DNA of 64,000 nucleotides from Synchiropus splendidus (GCF_027744825.2 NC_071347.1:16355001-16419000), one strand, 5' to 3'; shown: positions 1-13,917, counted from the stretch's first letter. The notes: generated by a model from the sequence alone, not told the origin. Translations and numbers: made by a program.

Positions 1-173
1 CCCATTGCACACTTAATTGAGGATTTGTGGGTTCACAAAAAAAAAAAATAATAAAAAAAGAGAAAAGAAAGAATGGATAGCAGCTAAAGCGCTAGTTCAG
101 ATATGTCTCACGTGAGCTTCAACATACATGTTCACAGAGGCAACCCTGGTTGACTCAAGAAGGTCTCCATATT
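1..173. other. Window edge, no feature seen
   Basis: AT-rich with a short A run at 39-50. No gene or clear repeat is visible. Confidence 0.5.
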
Positions 174-413
<240 letters not shown>

Positions 414-3400
414 TCTAAAACGGAAACTCCACCACTTTTGTTTTGTCTTTCATTTGTTTATTGTACAATATCTCGTAGTGACATCAGATTCAGTTCATGC
501 ACAAGATTTAGAGGGTTTATCCTTCTCGCCATGACATATTTTATCATCATAAATTCAGATTACTGTTGAAACCCACAGTTTCCAGACAAGTAAAAAAAAT
601 TTAAATATCCTAAACTAATTTCACTTGTGTTGATCCCATGCGTGGTGCTCAGCATGTAAAAAAAGCTTTGCGGTAATGAAACTGCAACAACAAACACACC
701 AAATCCTTGATGCAACGGATTTCCCTAAACGCTCCATATTTTCATAATGGTTCTTCCGTCCCACCAGGATTCAGCAGTGGGAATTTTGGAGAACAACAGT
801 GTGCGCACCAACTCCTTTAGCGGATTGATGGGCTTTAACATGTTGGGGGCGTGGACTCCTGCTCAAACATAAGCTCAGCAGAGAGACAGGATGTCAAACA
901 TCTGACAACCAGCGTGAATCTGTCAAACTGCATCAATAGCCAGCAGGAGGTCCCCGATACAGTCAATCACCACTTTCATTATTTTTCGCCTGACAATAAG
1001 CTTATTGTTTACAGTCACATGGGATCAAAAGAAAAGAAAAAAAACAATGTGAGACCTCCCGTCGCACCAGTCCCTCGGCCATGCCGTGACTCCGCCTGCA
1101 CGACCTGAATTCCGACAGAGCAGGTGCCAATGGGAGGCGGCTAGATTGGAAATCGCTGTAACTTCATGCCTCAAGGTCTTGTGTTCTGTTTTCACATCCT
1201 GTCCATTTGAATATTCTTGGAATAAAATCTACATATCTTATGACATTTTGGGAAATAATTGCCTTCATCCCACGTGATGAGTAAACAAACAAATCTCCAG
1301 CTCTCCATTAAATTCCGCCCATCACTGTGAGGGTGACCTGCATACGAACGCTGGCCAAGCGTCTTCATCATAGGAGGAAGTGAAGCAAAGTAATGATTTC
1401 ATGCCAAAATATATTTTGAACCGGTGGAAGAAACTCACTGATGCTCATCATAATTAAATATTTAATGTTGCTTTTTTTGTTTTGTTTTTATTTTTTGTTT
1501 TAAACATTCATTTCGTGTTTTTTCTCTTGCATAATTTAATGCCTCTTATTTGTCTTCTTTTAAATGGTGCCACTTGGAATGACAGATTAATAGGTATTTT
1601 TCCAGAAATATATGTGGTTATCTATCCCCTAATTTATTTTTATTTTATTTTATTATTTATTTAATTTTTATTTTTATTTTTTGCAGCTTCTTGCAGACAC
1701 GTCAACCTTTTCCTCAGTAATATGAAATTGAACTTTGTTTTATTCTTTGGAAAACATATTGGTATTCTTTTTTTTTTTTTTGGAAATGCAGAACAAATTC
1801 AAGCAAAATTTTTTACTTATAAATGTATTTATTTCCTATTGCGAGTCTTTATGTGCTCACAACTGACCAACAAACTGACTGATGTTGATGATAGCTATAC
1901 AGTTAGCAGCATAACTCTTTTAAGGAAATACTTTGACACATTTTTCACTTTGTTGAGACTGCAGCAACAGTAGTGTTTTTTTTTTTTTTTCAATGTTTAC
2001 TTAGCGTGTGCTCGAGTCAGTTCCTGATCGTGACTGCCACCTATTTAAACCATATGGAATTGAACTATTAATGTTGTTGTTGACACATTAACATTGAAAA
2101 CTTATATATTATCACATAGCTAAAGTAAAAGCGAAAATCCCAATATGGATGCGTGTGAGCTGCTTGGCTGAGGTCTACACTGTCATTCCAGTTTAAGCCA
2201 TATAACACATCCACACACATAAGATGCAAGTACTTTTATATACACAAAGAAATCTGCTTAGGATTTAAATCTAAATGTTGTCAGTAAGAAAGCAGTGAGG
2301 AGAGTGTGGGTCGTGTGGCGTCACGTGGGACTGAGGAAGATGGCAAGTGTCACTCAGAGGGACCTCCCTGGGGTGGGGAGCTTGGATGTGTTGATTAAAT
2401 AAGAAACGCACATCAGTAGCGATTAAATGGGTGGTTAAGTGTTCCGCTCACGGCGAAAGCGAGGAAATGCCACGATGGTCGCCGACAGAGCTCTAGCGTG
2501 TCACCGCCCGGCGAGCAGACCCGCTGGTGAATGCTTGTGTTTCTGTTCCTGTTCAGTCATACAGAAGTGAAGGGCGCCAGGCTCTTTGTTTTGTCAGCCC
2601 ATGGGAAAGACCTCACCCTCTTCACATCTCTGAGAACCCATGACTCTATAGGCAGGACCGCGGATCACTCATAAATTGGGATGCCATGGATGGAAGGTTG
2701 AGGTACGGCAGGGTCCCACAAATGGAGCGGTTTAAAGATAGAAGTGAAAAGGAAGGAAGGTAGGACAGATATAGACGGCGTGAGGGTGGTAAAGAGTGAA
2801 AAGAGCTGGATGGCACTTTGGCAGCCTCAGCGTGTTCCCAGGAGGATTACTCAAGCACTAGTTGCTTCCGACTGCCAGTAAGACCACAGAGAATCTCCAT
2901 GAATGGAGGCGCACATGCCTGCGAACACATCTCGATCTCCCTTTCTGCTCAGCCCTTGTGTCGATTTCACTGGTGTCCCCGACTGTATACCTTGATATCA
3001 CCTCCCTCGCCATTGAAAACACCTTTTTTCCCCGCTGTATTTTTATGCCTTTCCTCTTTCTCTCATTGTCTCACTCCCACTCGATGTCTCACTTCGCATC
3101 GTCTGGCGGCAACTCTCCGCCTCCCTCCTGTGATATTTCTTACTTCCTCAGAAAAATCTTCTCTTCTACACGAAGAAACCTTCTTTGTCCAGAGGTCGCC
3201 TCGTTCAGTTATGATCTTGTGCGCAGATTCAATTCAATTTGCCTTTCATCAGTGCACGCTCTGTTTCTGCCGAGGGCCCTCGTGGATTAACGTTCACGCT
3301 CATGTGTGAGCATTGCAGGCAAAGCCATGTACTGGAGGCTCATTGTATTCTAGCATGGGTGGAGCAGTCTATAAGACCAGCATGTTGAATGAATTCTGTC

Positions 3401-4620
3401 AGTAGCTTCAGTGAAGTGGCTGTTGTGTTTTAACGCTCGTCTTACTCTCCCTTCCATGCTATTCACTCCTGGCTTAAATTTCCCATCAGCTTCCCCTCCC
3501 CCCGACGCGTTTGTGTCACAGTTGAAAACACAGAAACAGACTCACAAACACGCATGTCCATGTAAACATCTCCTCTGCCCTGACAGCCGCAGGCGACGTC
3601 TACCCCAATTAAAGAAGGGTCTTCACAGATGGCGAGGAGAGTGCGAGGAACGCAGTTTGGACTAGTTTCTTTTTTTCATGTCTGGTGACTGGACAAATCA
3701 TCGTGAGCTCAAAATAGATTCGACTTCCCAGTTGCATTAGTGAGATCATCGCGTTTCACAAAAGGTTTGTTTTGATGGATTTATCCAACATATGGTGTAA
3801 AATAAGATTACCCCAATTCCTCTAATCTGACCTGACTCCAGCGGCAAAACAAGATATGACGCACTCGCCCTCCCAAAAATCTACACTGCGTTACCACTTT
3901 GCAATTTTCACCATATTATATGAGCTGCATTTGACTCCAGAGTTTATTGTAAGGTATCATATTTAACACTTGCAAAATTGTCTCGTAACAAAAATGTCAT
4001 TCTAATATTGTTAAAAAGTTTCACACGTATTGTGTGTTCCGAACGCACCATTTAAGTTGCCTTCCTTGAGGCAATATGCTTCAAGATGAAGGCATAGCAA
4101 GTGCATCCTTGGTCATACAGACAAACACATGACCTCACACAGATTCAGGACATGCGTTTGTGTATTCAAATGACTCATCTTGCCTCTCGGCATGTGCGAC
4201 TGCCCTCAATGTCTGTCGTGCTCATTCATGTAAAGCCGTAAATGCCACAGTACAGTAGTTTAAAAGAGCAGCCGCTGGGAAACGGACAAAAAGCATTTGC
4301 TGCATGGACACTTCTCTATACGACGGACTTCCAGCAGATACAGCCAGGGGCCGAGCCTCCTTCAGATCATGGGCTCAATAGTGTAGGCAGGGTTCCCCCA
4401 ATAGGACGGGGGGGGGGGGGATACACTGGTCCATTAAATAAAATCCTGCTCATCACCAGCCCTCCAGGTTGCATCCATCAACGCGCCGCCGACAGAAACC
4501 TTTCGCGAGAAAACCCGATTTTTCAAAGCCAACAACGCCACGCTTGGAGGCAATCAACTGAAGGTGGCAAGAGAGTTGGTTACCATGGTGACATTGATGG
4601 GGCTGTTGGGAAACTGTCTT
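414..4620. other. Intergenic, no gene seen
   Basis: The stretch from about 1460 to 1990 is very T-rich, 2840-3300 is C/T-rich, and a G run lies at about 4409-4421. The open frames here are short, and those at 2818-3309 overlap in two frames over the C/T-rich stretch, which argues against coding. No domain or splice pattern was recognised. Confidence 0.5.
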
Positions 4621-4660
4621 TGTGTGTATGTGTGTGTGCGTGTGTGTGCATGTGTGTTTA
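4621..4660. repeat. (TG)n-rich microsatellite
   Basis: An imperfect TG dinucleotide run with a few ATGTG and GCGTG interruptions. Confidence 0.85.
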
Positions 4661-4699
4661 ATATGGAAGAGGGAAAGCGCCTCAACCATTGGCTCAAGA

Positions 4700-5930
4700 C
4701 ATGGGTGGTGTTGGAAAAGTAATACGCTTTGTGTTGTCCTCCTCCTTTCTAGGAGCAATTCTTCATCCGCCGCCGCACCAAATCGCAAACACTTTTGCGC
4801 TTTCATGAAAGGAAGCGCCGAGGGGTGAAAAGAAGTATCCTTCCCCGAACGTTCTGCTTCTTCACCATCACAACGCGCCGACCTCGAGGAGGGTGCGGCG
4901 TCTACTACAGCGAGAAGCGGGAGGAGCACCTCTTTAATGCTGCAACTTGTTGACACTTAAATGTAGGTTTATTTCCTGCAAGCTCATCAAATAAATTCAT
5001 TTCTAAAATAAAATAAAATAAAATAAACCTTTATTTTATTAACAAGATGCATGAGCTGCCACCTTGATAGTGATTCCAAACCGTTATTTGTAATAGTTTA
5101 TGTTTTGGAAATATGGAGGTTTAACAAGTGATTTATCACTTTATATACACATCTCGTTTTTCTGCTGCTAGTTTCAGCTTGGTTAAACTGTGTGCGCTTG
5201 TTGGTCGGAACAAAACCCCGCAGCCACTGCGGCCCTTTCTGGAACACTTTGGTGACCCCTGGGTTAGAGGATATACGCTGGACAGGACCAAACATGTGGA
5301 GGAATGAAGGGAATGTCTTCCCTTAATATAATAAGGATAAGGACAATGCATCCAGAAAGCCACTTACGTAAGACGCAAACATCCAATGGGTGTCTGGTCA
5401 TCTACAAACTATTCCAACAGTGACGTCAAAAGCAGATGAAACGTCTTACCTTTTGTCAGAATCTCAAAAGTTTGGTTATTTTTGGTGAGGTCCCTTTGGG
5501 TCTTCAGCCTCAGCAGCAAGGCGCACCGCGGTCCAGGACAGGAGCGCTTCGCAGACCACACGCACGCTTCTTCTCTACAGTTAAATCCGAGGAGCTGCGC
5601 TGCGTAACGATCCTGCTGAATGAGCTGTGCCTCACCTCAGGCTTCGGCGCTTTACTCCCCCACCCGCCTCCTCCTCCTGCTCCCCACTCTTTGTTTCCTC
5701 TGGATGGGAATGTCAGCTCCCGTTGGTCGAGGATGCAGCCTATACCTGCCCACATCCCTCTCTCTCTTGTTTTCTCTCACGCCCTCACAAGTAACACGGG
5801 GGAAGTTGACGAACAACCTGAACCCCGCTGTCGAACTGTGCGCCCGCTTCCTTCCAGGACCTTCTTTTTTTTTTGGTCTTTTAAGCAATGGAGGAGACAG
5901 GAATGCTCTCGACATCCCTTTATTGTAGCC
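4700..5930. other. GC/CpG-richer intergenic block, possible promoter or first exon
   Basis: Two CpG-richer patches (about 4750-4930 and 5500-5870) stand out from AT-rich surroundings, and a TAAAA-type run near 5005-5035 lies between them. In tetrapods SLC1A2 lies on this side of PAMR1 with its 5' end facing it, so a distal first exon is possible. I searched for its N-terminal coding sequence and did not find it. Confidence 0.2.
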
Positions 5931-7706
5931 TTCTTTAGTTTGTTTAATCTTTATTATTCAGATGCCTCAGGAGTTGAACCTTGCACATGCAATATTAGAA
6001 AGACAGACATTATCAACACACAAAAATAAATATTTTTTTCTAAATAACCAGTTGGTTGTTGATAACCTATTGGTGCAACTGAATTTTATAACATTCTAAA
6101 AATATCTTCGTTCATAAAATATATTTCTTCCTACTCTAGTCATGTGGAATAAACCACATTTTCCCAATTCAATCATTTTTCCTTTCAAATGTTGTTCTGA
6201 AAGTCCGAACAAAATCGTTCCAAACTGTTCTATGCAAAACGATTTCACCGTCCCAATTAAAAAAAATCAAAATGAAAGCTGCCTAAGGAACATCAGCGTA
6301 GAGAGACAACAAGTTATGACTTGACCAAACAACGAACCCTGAGGGGAGTGTCACTTAAATCAACGTTTTCTTACAACTGAATCATTTCGTAACCAGTTCC
6401 TCCTGGTGTGGCAGAAAGTTGATCATCAATCACTGTGCTTGTATTTCTAAATCATTTGTAAACACATAGCAGGGGTGTCGACACCTTTGTGACTGTTTAC
6501 CTCACTAAAAAATAACTACATGAAACCACTCCTTTTTCTCAGTCTGTTCCACAACATTGTGGTCTGGCTCCTGATGAATGCAGCTGTCAAAATGGACAAA
6601 GAAAATGAAGTGGCACTGCAGTATTAAGCCAACCTTTCAACGGCTTCTAAGAACATTCAAGAAGATCACAGTATATACACACCAGACCAGACAATATGCA
6701 GCGCTCACGACAGCAAATCTCCGTCAAGTTAAATGTAAAAATGCTTTGTGTAAATCTATCCGTTCTGAGAAGTGGTTTGACAAAGTGTCAGTAACTGAAC
6801 GCACCAGACTCCAATGGCCGACACGGCCAATACATTCAAATGGACCCTGACATGTAGCATAACATGCATGGGCTACATCGCCTTTTTACCGAATAATTCT
6901 TTCTTTGTGTGCTGGGAGTCAACGCCTTGTCGTCCTTGTTCTTCAGTTGCATTTCTAATCCGCGTTCCTGGGGTGTCCACACCTTTGTGGCATTCTCCCA
7001 ACTTGGTGCACAGCAGGTCCAACTGGACTTCTCCATCAGACTCTTGCTCTGCTGTGCTCTGGCTCAAGATCAATGCCACAGTTTTAGCGTCATTTTTCCA
7101 GAGTCATTCAGAGAAAATATATAATGACAATCCGTCATATTCCTGCTGCAGCTCTCTCACACCTCGGAGCAGACTGAGGTGATAAAATTATTACTAAATT
7201 AAAGATTGTTTTTGCGACGTTCCACCTCCTATACAAGCTATGGCACTAGTGTGTTTATAATCCTCATATTCAGCACCAGCATACTTCCTCCTTCTGAGGC
7301 AAACATGAGGTGGATTAATGGATCTAGCCTTCAGCCCCAGGTATCAAATACCCAAGTGATGAGTCAGTAACTTTATACAACTTTATAGAATGCATGAAGT
7401 GCATCTCTAATCTATAGGGAGTCCATAAAGTCTGGGCAATTCATTTTAAGTAATTTTTTTTCTCCATAGATGCAGCATGGTTTTGTCAAAGAAGTGCGCT
7501 GGTACTTCAAGTTGTATTCATTGTTGTATGAAATTGTATTTTTACCTATGTGTTGTAGATTGATGTCCACAGCACCTAGTGGGCAACCCATATTATTTGT
7601 AGTGGATGTTATGCAGCTCGGAAGGAATTTCTGGTCTCAGAAAGAAATGTCATTTTTAAGTTTTTTAAGTGCAGCTAAAGCCTGACTGAATCTAGAGCGC
7701 AAACTT
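5931..7706. other. Intergenic, no gene seen
   Basis: Unique AT-rich sequence without recognisable coding content, terminal repeats or long simple repeats. Confidence 0.5.
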
Positions 7707-7901
7707 GTGATGTGCGGATGAGGCTTCATGAAACACTGTCCTCATTTTCATTGCTCAGTAGATGCCTCTGATGGTTTAAATATAGTGTGAGGTTCCGTTG
7801 AAGTGGTTGTTAAAATCCAAAGAGTTTAGAGCAAAGAGTGCCATCTAGTGGGCTCTGAGAATTAGGTGACTATTTCACGAAGCCTCACAAGCCCATCACT
7901 A
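7707..7901. mobile_element. Palindromic MITE copy 1
   Basis: The left arm resembles gatgaggcttcatgaaaca and the right arm is its inverted counterpart, ending cacgaagcctcac...cccatcacta. The right arm holds AGTGCCATCTAGTGG at 7837-7851, an exact match to the CTCF core on the minus strand. The left-arm motif is degraded. Confidence 0.8.
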
Positions 7902-8041
7902 CCTGACAGCAACACGAATGATGAGATGAAACTGTGACTCACCTAAAAGCCATTTGTCTCACCTAGGAAAAATCTAAAAAGGCTTCCAGGGTGTCATCGA
8001 GATTAGCATTCACGTTCCAGAAGCTCATGTTAATAGTCAAA

Positions 8042-8246
8042 AGTGACGGGTAGATGAGGTTTCATGAAACAGTCATCTGTTTTTCCGAGGCCACCAGATG
8101 GCAATGTTTGGACTTGAACAACTAATTCAATGAAACCTCCCATTATTTCTAAATCATGAGCGCCATCTAGTGGCCGCTGAAAACTAGCGCACTGTTTCAT
8201 CACCCCTGCAATACTGTTTCATGATGCCTCATCCACCCATCACTAG
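8042..8246. mobile_element. Palindromic MITE copy 2
   Basis: Starts gtgacgggtagatgaggttt and ends cctcatccacccatcacta. The left-arm motif is at 8091 (one mismatch to the CTCF core) and the right-arm motif at 8159-8173 is exact, on the opposite strand. Confidence 0.85.
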
Positions 8247-9556
8247 TAGTCCATCATTCATGAAAGTCAAAGACACCAAATAATAGTGGGCGCAGTGTAT
8301 GTTGCTAACTACATATTGAGTTGAGCAATAAAGAATGAAAGAAATGTCGGGATGCTGTATTAAACCGTGGCTAACAGGAAAAAGAAGAAGAGCCGTTGGC
8401 ACTTGCTCTAAATCTGTCACAGTTCTGCTCTTGTCATTGTTGCTCAAATCTTCCAGTAAATCAAATTACACCTTGTGTTACAAACTCCTCTGTTGTTTCT
8501 GAAACATCCCTTGTGAGCGTGAGACAGAAATTTATTGCATCTCACGTTCGGAGATTTGTTTGAAGCTGTGCCGATTTGATGATGGAACTAAATGGCAATG
8601 ACTCATCGGCTTCGTATGACTCGGCCGGGTTCACATCCCAGTGAATCATTTCATGACTGAATCAGATATTAGACCCTGGGTGATGTGAGGTTTGGATTAG
8701 CACTCACCCCCCAAACACATCATTGTCCCGGTGCCTTGGGCTTTTTTCTGTAAACCATTGTACGGGATTTGTCATCACTGAATGTGTCATGAGGGTTGGC
8801 TCACCCCAATTCCGGGCTCTGAAACACCACTGCACAGTCAAGACGGTCCTTGAACTGACAACTATGAAGATAAGAGTCTCACACTTTCATTGCGCTATAC
8901 TGCAAAACATGAATGTAAATGTTGAATACAATGAAAACAATGGTAGTTGCTTCATGTCGAATTAGTTGACAGAGATTATTGCGCAATGGTTGATCAATAT
9001 TTGGTCAAAATTTCTTTGGGTTTTACAATTTATACTTTTAATTTTTTGGAAAACTTGGAGAAATTTCATTGAGCAATGAACGTTTGGGAAGCAGTGTGAA
9101 AGAAGTGACCGATCTTTCAAAAGGTTTGTGGTTCCAGCTCAGGAATCATCTGTTCCCAGTCCCATGATCAACCATTCCTACCATTATTTGAAGTGACATG
9201 CTTCCAGACGGTCGGATAAACGCTGACAAACACATATCTTACTTGACAAAACTAGAAAGCATTAGAACATTTTCACTTGCTTCAGGGCTCCTCATTATTC
9301 TGAACCCGGAGCCCGGAATGGAGTGAAACTGTTGCACAAACCCAACTAGTCTGGATCAGGTCAGTTGAGTTTCATTTAAAGCGAGATTAGGAAGAGAAGC
9401 AAACAAATCGTGCTTTGATATTAGCTCACAATTAAATTTTACACTGGAGAATCCAGAAAAAAAATGAAAAAAAAGAATCCAGAATCCGATCTGATCATTA
9501 TACCATGATGTGTTTTGTATTCCTGTATTGCGTCACACTTACTCTGCCAACGTGAA
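8247..9556. other. Intergenic, no gene seen
   Basis: Mixed-composition sequence with no repeat ends or coding signal that I can recognise. Confidence 0.5.
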
Positions 9557-9922
9557 TGTGAGCTGTATCACCTCCAATTTCACCTTCTTCTGCCACTTAT
9601 CCAGAGTCGGGTCGCGGAGGCAGCATTCAGAGCGAGGAAGCCCAAACTTCCCGATCCACACAAACCTCCTCCAGCTCTTCCCGGGGGATCCTGAGGCGTT
9701 CCCAGGCCAGACCGGAGACATTATCTCTCCAGCGAGTCCTGGGTCTTCCCCGGGGTCTCCTCACAGTAGGACATGCCCGGAACACCTCCCCAGGGAGGCG
9801 TCCAAGGGGCATCCGGGTCAGATGCCCGAGCCACCTCAGCTGGTTCCTCTCAATGTGGAGGAGCAGCAGCTCCTCCCGGATGACCGAACTCCTCACCCTA
9901 TCTCTCAGGGTGTGAGCTGTAT
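9557..9922 (-). mobile_element. 5'-truncated LINE copy A with target-site duplication
   Basis: The minus strand encodes the C-terminal end of a non-LTR retrotransposon ORF2: LRDRVRSSVIREE, NQLRWLGHLTRMP, GEVFRACPTVRRPRGRPRTR and AWERLRIPREELEEV. A 12-base target-site duplication (tgtgagctgtat) lies at 9557-9568 and 9911-9922, and the element at 9569-9910 starts inside ORF2. It is the same family as the copies near 52 kb and 57 kb. I cannot decide between a Rex1-type and an RTE-type assignment. Confidence 0.88.
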
Positions 9923-11590
9923 GCTCATATAAAAAACACTGTTGGTCTACTTTCTACACATTTATCTTTCTATTGTTCTTCAGGTAAGTTAATCTTTCTT
10001 TTTTTTTGGGGTGGTGGAGTCAGGCCTGCAGACTGTTCCCACTGAACCTCCTTGCATTCTCTCTTGACACAGTCGTGGATTTCATCTCTGACATGAGCAG
10101 TTTCACGCGTCTTCCTCAGCTCCTATTTATTGCGGGCATATATCAATGAAGCCAGTTTGCTCATATCTATTTTTTCTTAAAATCACTTAGTTTGCATCCC
10201 TCAATCGCCGAAATCGGAGTTACAGACCCAACAAAAAGCATGAATGAATCCTCATCTTTAGTCCTTGAGACGACCTACTTCATGACTGTGGTAAAGAAGA
10301 GGGAAACAACTATTGATTTCCATGTCCTTCTACCACTCTTTGTTACCTCTCCTGTAAACATCCACCTCAAACAACCTAACTTGAACAAAGCCCACAATTC
10401 CTTTGAAAAGGAACATTATATTTCACCATTCGGTCTCAATATCTGCGTAAATGTTTCATCAATATGAAGGGTCGACCAAGTATTTAAAAGCAGCAATACA
10501 TTTCTGGCTCACAGTAACCCAATTATTTCAGTCTGCAGAGGACATTAACCTGAGAGCATTGACTGATGGCCTCTCAGGAGCCATCGGAAAGCCTCCAAAA
10601 CACTGCTAAGAGCGTGGTTTTGGGTAATAAACCTCGCGTGTGTGTACAATACTCCAGGGAGATCTCTAGGTGTAGAGTTAATGTGAGTATTGAACTGCAC
10701 GCTGAACCTTGTGCATCTGAACGATTCTTGTTTGTGCTCCGAAAACAGTGTTGCTTGTGTACAACCTGCAACATGTGCATTACATATTTGTCATGTCTAA
10801 CATTGCGTCTTTATGGTGTTATCACTGCACTGCCTTTCCTCGCCTCCCGCCTCAGCTATATTCCTCTCACACTTGCATTCTTGCTCATGAATTCAGTCAT
10901 TATCATTAATCACATAGTGGCGCAGTCGCACACCTGCATATAGATGGGAAACTGGGTGGAATGGAGGCAGTGAAATTGCTCTGTTTGCAGCACCGTTTGA
11001 GTATTTATACTGATTCATATGAGAACGGCTGACAGTCATCTCACCTAGAAATGCTTTTAAGCAATGACTGAATGATGGTGTTTGCTGAATACACCCATTT
11101 TCATGCAGATGAGGGAGGAGGATTTTGAAATAATCCTTGAGAATGGAACCAAAAGAATGTTTTGTTTTTTTTTTTAAAGAAATATCACAACTGTACTTAG
11201 ACATCATTCATCTTTTAGAGGCAGATAAATCGAAATTTCACCATAAAATCCATGAATTGAACACATGCCATGCCATGAAATGCATGCCATGTTACGGCAA
11301 GAAAGGAAATATTTTTGCAACATATTGATGGTGCTTAAGTAAAAAAAAAGTCCTCTTTTATTTTATTTTATTTTTTTTTTTTTCTAGACATATTCTTAGG
11401 ATTTTTTTTTAAACTGAACTGTTGGTCTTAAACTATATGACATTTGGAAATGAATGAAGCCTGAGCATCAGGCACATTCCAAATACATTTTTCGAGTCAA
11501 CTGAAGGTACAACTGCGAATAAACAACTACTGTGGCTCAGAATTGGAGAATGTTTTATTATCAAACCAAAAGGCTTTTTTTGAATCTGAC
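9923..11590. other. Intergenic, no gene seen
   Basis: Mostly AT-rich, with T runs near 11160 and 11370-11420. No recognisable coding or repeat structure. Confidence 0.45.
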
Positions 11591-12042
11591 TAAAGGCCCA
11601 TTTATTCTCATTGTTACATACATCTGTGCTCCGTGCTCATTACGTCCATATTTCTGTACGTGTCCACAAAGCTTACGGATACGGACCAAATGGAGCAGTA
11701 CCACCGGAGACCATGGGGGGCACTGTTTACTAACCGATACGTATCTCTAATGAGACACGAAGAAGACGTAACAATGGCAGGACTTCTCCATCCTCCAGTC
11801 GCGATATATTTTACGAACTCGCCGACCTATCACGCTGCCTCCATTTTGTCTTTTGAGCAAGAGCTACATTATAAATACGACGGTCACAGCTGCCGTGTTT
11901 GTTTTGGAGTTAGTCAATATTTCACTACATTTGACTCTGGGCTGCTCCCCCTGGTGGATATATTGTTAGCGTAAAGAAACGCATGGAAGTATGTGATCCG
12001 TAACGGTGACATTGTTTGGAACGCACAGGTACAATTTCCGAT
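11591..12042 (+). mobile_element. Harbinger-like element copy 1, right end lost
   Basis: TAA (11591-11593) is followed by AGGCCCATTTAT, the same end as copy 2. Internal landmarks (acaaagcttacggatacgga; ccctctggtggatatatt-like; gaagtatgtgatc) follow in the same order. The copy fades near 12042 and the inverted right end is absent. Confidence 0.75.
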
Positions 12043-12072
12043 TTCTGATTTTTAATAATGATCTAATTCCTT

Positions 12073-12340
12073 TTAGAATAGAATAGAATAGAATAGAATA
12101 GCCTTTATTGTCCTTGTACAGTGTACAACGAAATTTGAGCGCTACTCCCTTGGTGCAAACAATGTACAAAAGAATATATAAAAAAAAAACAATCAAGCAT
12201 GCACTAAAAATTAAATAAAAAGTATATACACAAGTAGCAGCAGTAAAAGAGCGTAATGATAGAAAGTTTTAACATCATAGTGGAATATAAACAGGTACTA
12301 ACATACGCCACTGAAAAATAGGATGAAGCCTGAGGTTTGA
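12073..12340 (-). mobile_element. L2-type LINE 3' end with (ATTCT)n tail
   Basis: On the minus strand the sequence reads aaatttcgttgtacactgta, then caaggacaataaaggctatt, and ends in ATTCT pentamers (AGAAT as written, 12077-12101). This is the typical 3' terminus of fish L2-like LINEs. No ORF is retained. The 5' limit is uncertain. Confidence 0.55.
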
Positions 12341-12356
12341 GAGGTCGATAACACTC

Positions 12357-12380
12357 ATATATATATATATATATATATAT
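12357..12380. repeat. (AT)12 microsatellite
   Basis: A pure AT dinucleotide run. Confidence 0.9.
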
Positions 12381-13007
12381 AAAACAGGTCATTGGGCAAT
12401 TTGGCTGCTAAACACTAAGCATGACGTCCAGTCTGACCTTCACCAGACACTTCCATATAGACCGTGTGATAGGGACTATCCCCGGCCTCTTCAGATTTCC
12501 CACTGACATTCTCACGATGGAATCTTCATCAGGTCTCATCCTAGTCAAGTCAGTCGGGTGGTGACGTTCCGCTTTGGTTTCATTGAAGATGTAACTGAGA
12601 GAGCAAACCCGGGCCTGTGAACCGACACTCTTCCCAGACCAAGTGGAGAGAGCTCTCCTCTGGGAAACTGGGGGAGATCTACTACGCTGTTGTTAAACCT
12701 CAGCCTGAGAATAAAGGGTGTCTTTTTTATCAATGCCAGGTTTTTGGAGAGAGTAAAAGGCACGGTTTGCATTCTAATGATGAACAAGTTGGAGTCTTGT
12801 TTCAGTGGTGGGACTGATTTGATTTGGGAATGGACAGAAGAAGGACAAGAGCCTATGGGTGGTAGGTGCTTTGCGCTCATGCTGTCGATGGGCACCAATA
12901 AATGGGGGTCTAAATCTGATCTGCAGATTTGGTAAATGACACCATGTGGAATAGAATGTCCCTAGGAGGAGTTCAGGAAAATGTATCAAATTCTTAGATT
13001 CGCTTAC
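12381..13007. other. Intergenic, no gene seen
   Basis: Open frames exist on both strands over the same bases (12545-12935), none with a recognised domain. The stretch lies between two Harbinger-like copies. Confidence 0.45.
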
Positions 13008-13464
13008 TAAAGGCCCATTTATGCGCAACGTTCCACGAGGATACAGACGGAGCCTTCAGCCTGTGGTCTGTGTTTATTTCGTCCGTATTTCTGCATGTTT
13101 CCACAAAGCTTACGGATACGGACCAAACGGATCAGTACCACCGCAAACTGTGGGGGCAGTGTTGCTGTTACTACACGATACGTAGTTGAATGGTGGCAAT
13201 TCTCCAACTTCCCGTTGACAACCACCTTATACAGTGCTGCTCCCGTTTTGTCTTTTGTGTAAGAGATACATTAGCAATACTTCTTCCACAGTCACCATGA
13301 TTGTTTTGGAGTTTGTTGTAGTCATAAACGTAAACGGCAAGGCCCTCTGGTGGATATATTGGTGAGCAGTAATACCTGGAACACATTGAAGTATGTGATC
13401 AGTGATGGTAACGTTGTTGGACGGGTACAATTCCGAACGTAAGGGGAACATAAATGGGCCTTAA
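13008..13464 (+). mobile_element. Harbinger-like element copy 2, complete with TAA duplication
   Basis: The element spans 13011-13461 (451 bases). It begins AGGCCCATTTATG and ends CATAAATGGGCCT, perfect inverted ends of 13 bases, and is flanked by TAA on both sides (13008-13010 and 13462-13464), the target duplication of PIF/Harbinger elements. There is no transposase, so it is non-autonomous. Confidence 0.88.
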
Positions 13465-13917
13465 TACAACCCGTGCTTGTATTAGCATGGGGTTCACGCT
13501 CAACCTCAATGTCAAAAATTCATAGAGCAAAGCATGTCATCAAATGATGGAGATACGTGGATACTGAACTGTGGATGTGGATTTTATTGTGCCGTGCGAC
13601 CATTGCCCACTCTCCTGAGAAAGCACCATCTGCTTTCACCATCTTACTGTCATGGTTGTCTGGGCTGAAACCTACGCTGAATACTGAAAAGAGTAGACTG
13701 TCTGGTTCCGCTGGAAAGCAAACGCTACACAGAGGAATAAATATTCTGTCGATCTAACCTAATGATTTGAATTACTTTTATACTGCTTTGCCCTGTTCTG
13801 TTACTGAGCTGATATAAGGTCGCATTACTGAAGCACGGATTGTTTCAGAGTGAACCTACTGTTAGCTTCTAACAGCTGACGTAGCTGTGTCGAAAGGTAG
13901 CTCTCATGATCTCTGAT
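13465..13917. other. Intergenic, no gene seen
   Basis: No coding or repeat structure recognised. Confidence 0.45.

Noticed and set aside
2818..3309. 163-codon plus-strand ORF with an overlapping 142-codon frame
   Set aside because: Both frames are open because the stretch is C/T-rich and lacks stops. No domain and no splice logic.
4453..4956. 167-codon minus-strand ORF
   Set aside because: It runs through a TG microsatellite (His-Thr repeats) and GC-rich sequence; no recognisable protein.
4700..5930. SLC1A2 first exon
   Set aside because: Expected from tetrapod gene order, but no sequence resembling its N terminus was found on the minus strand.
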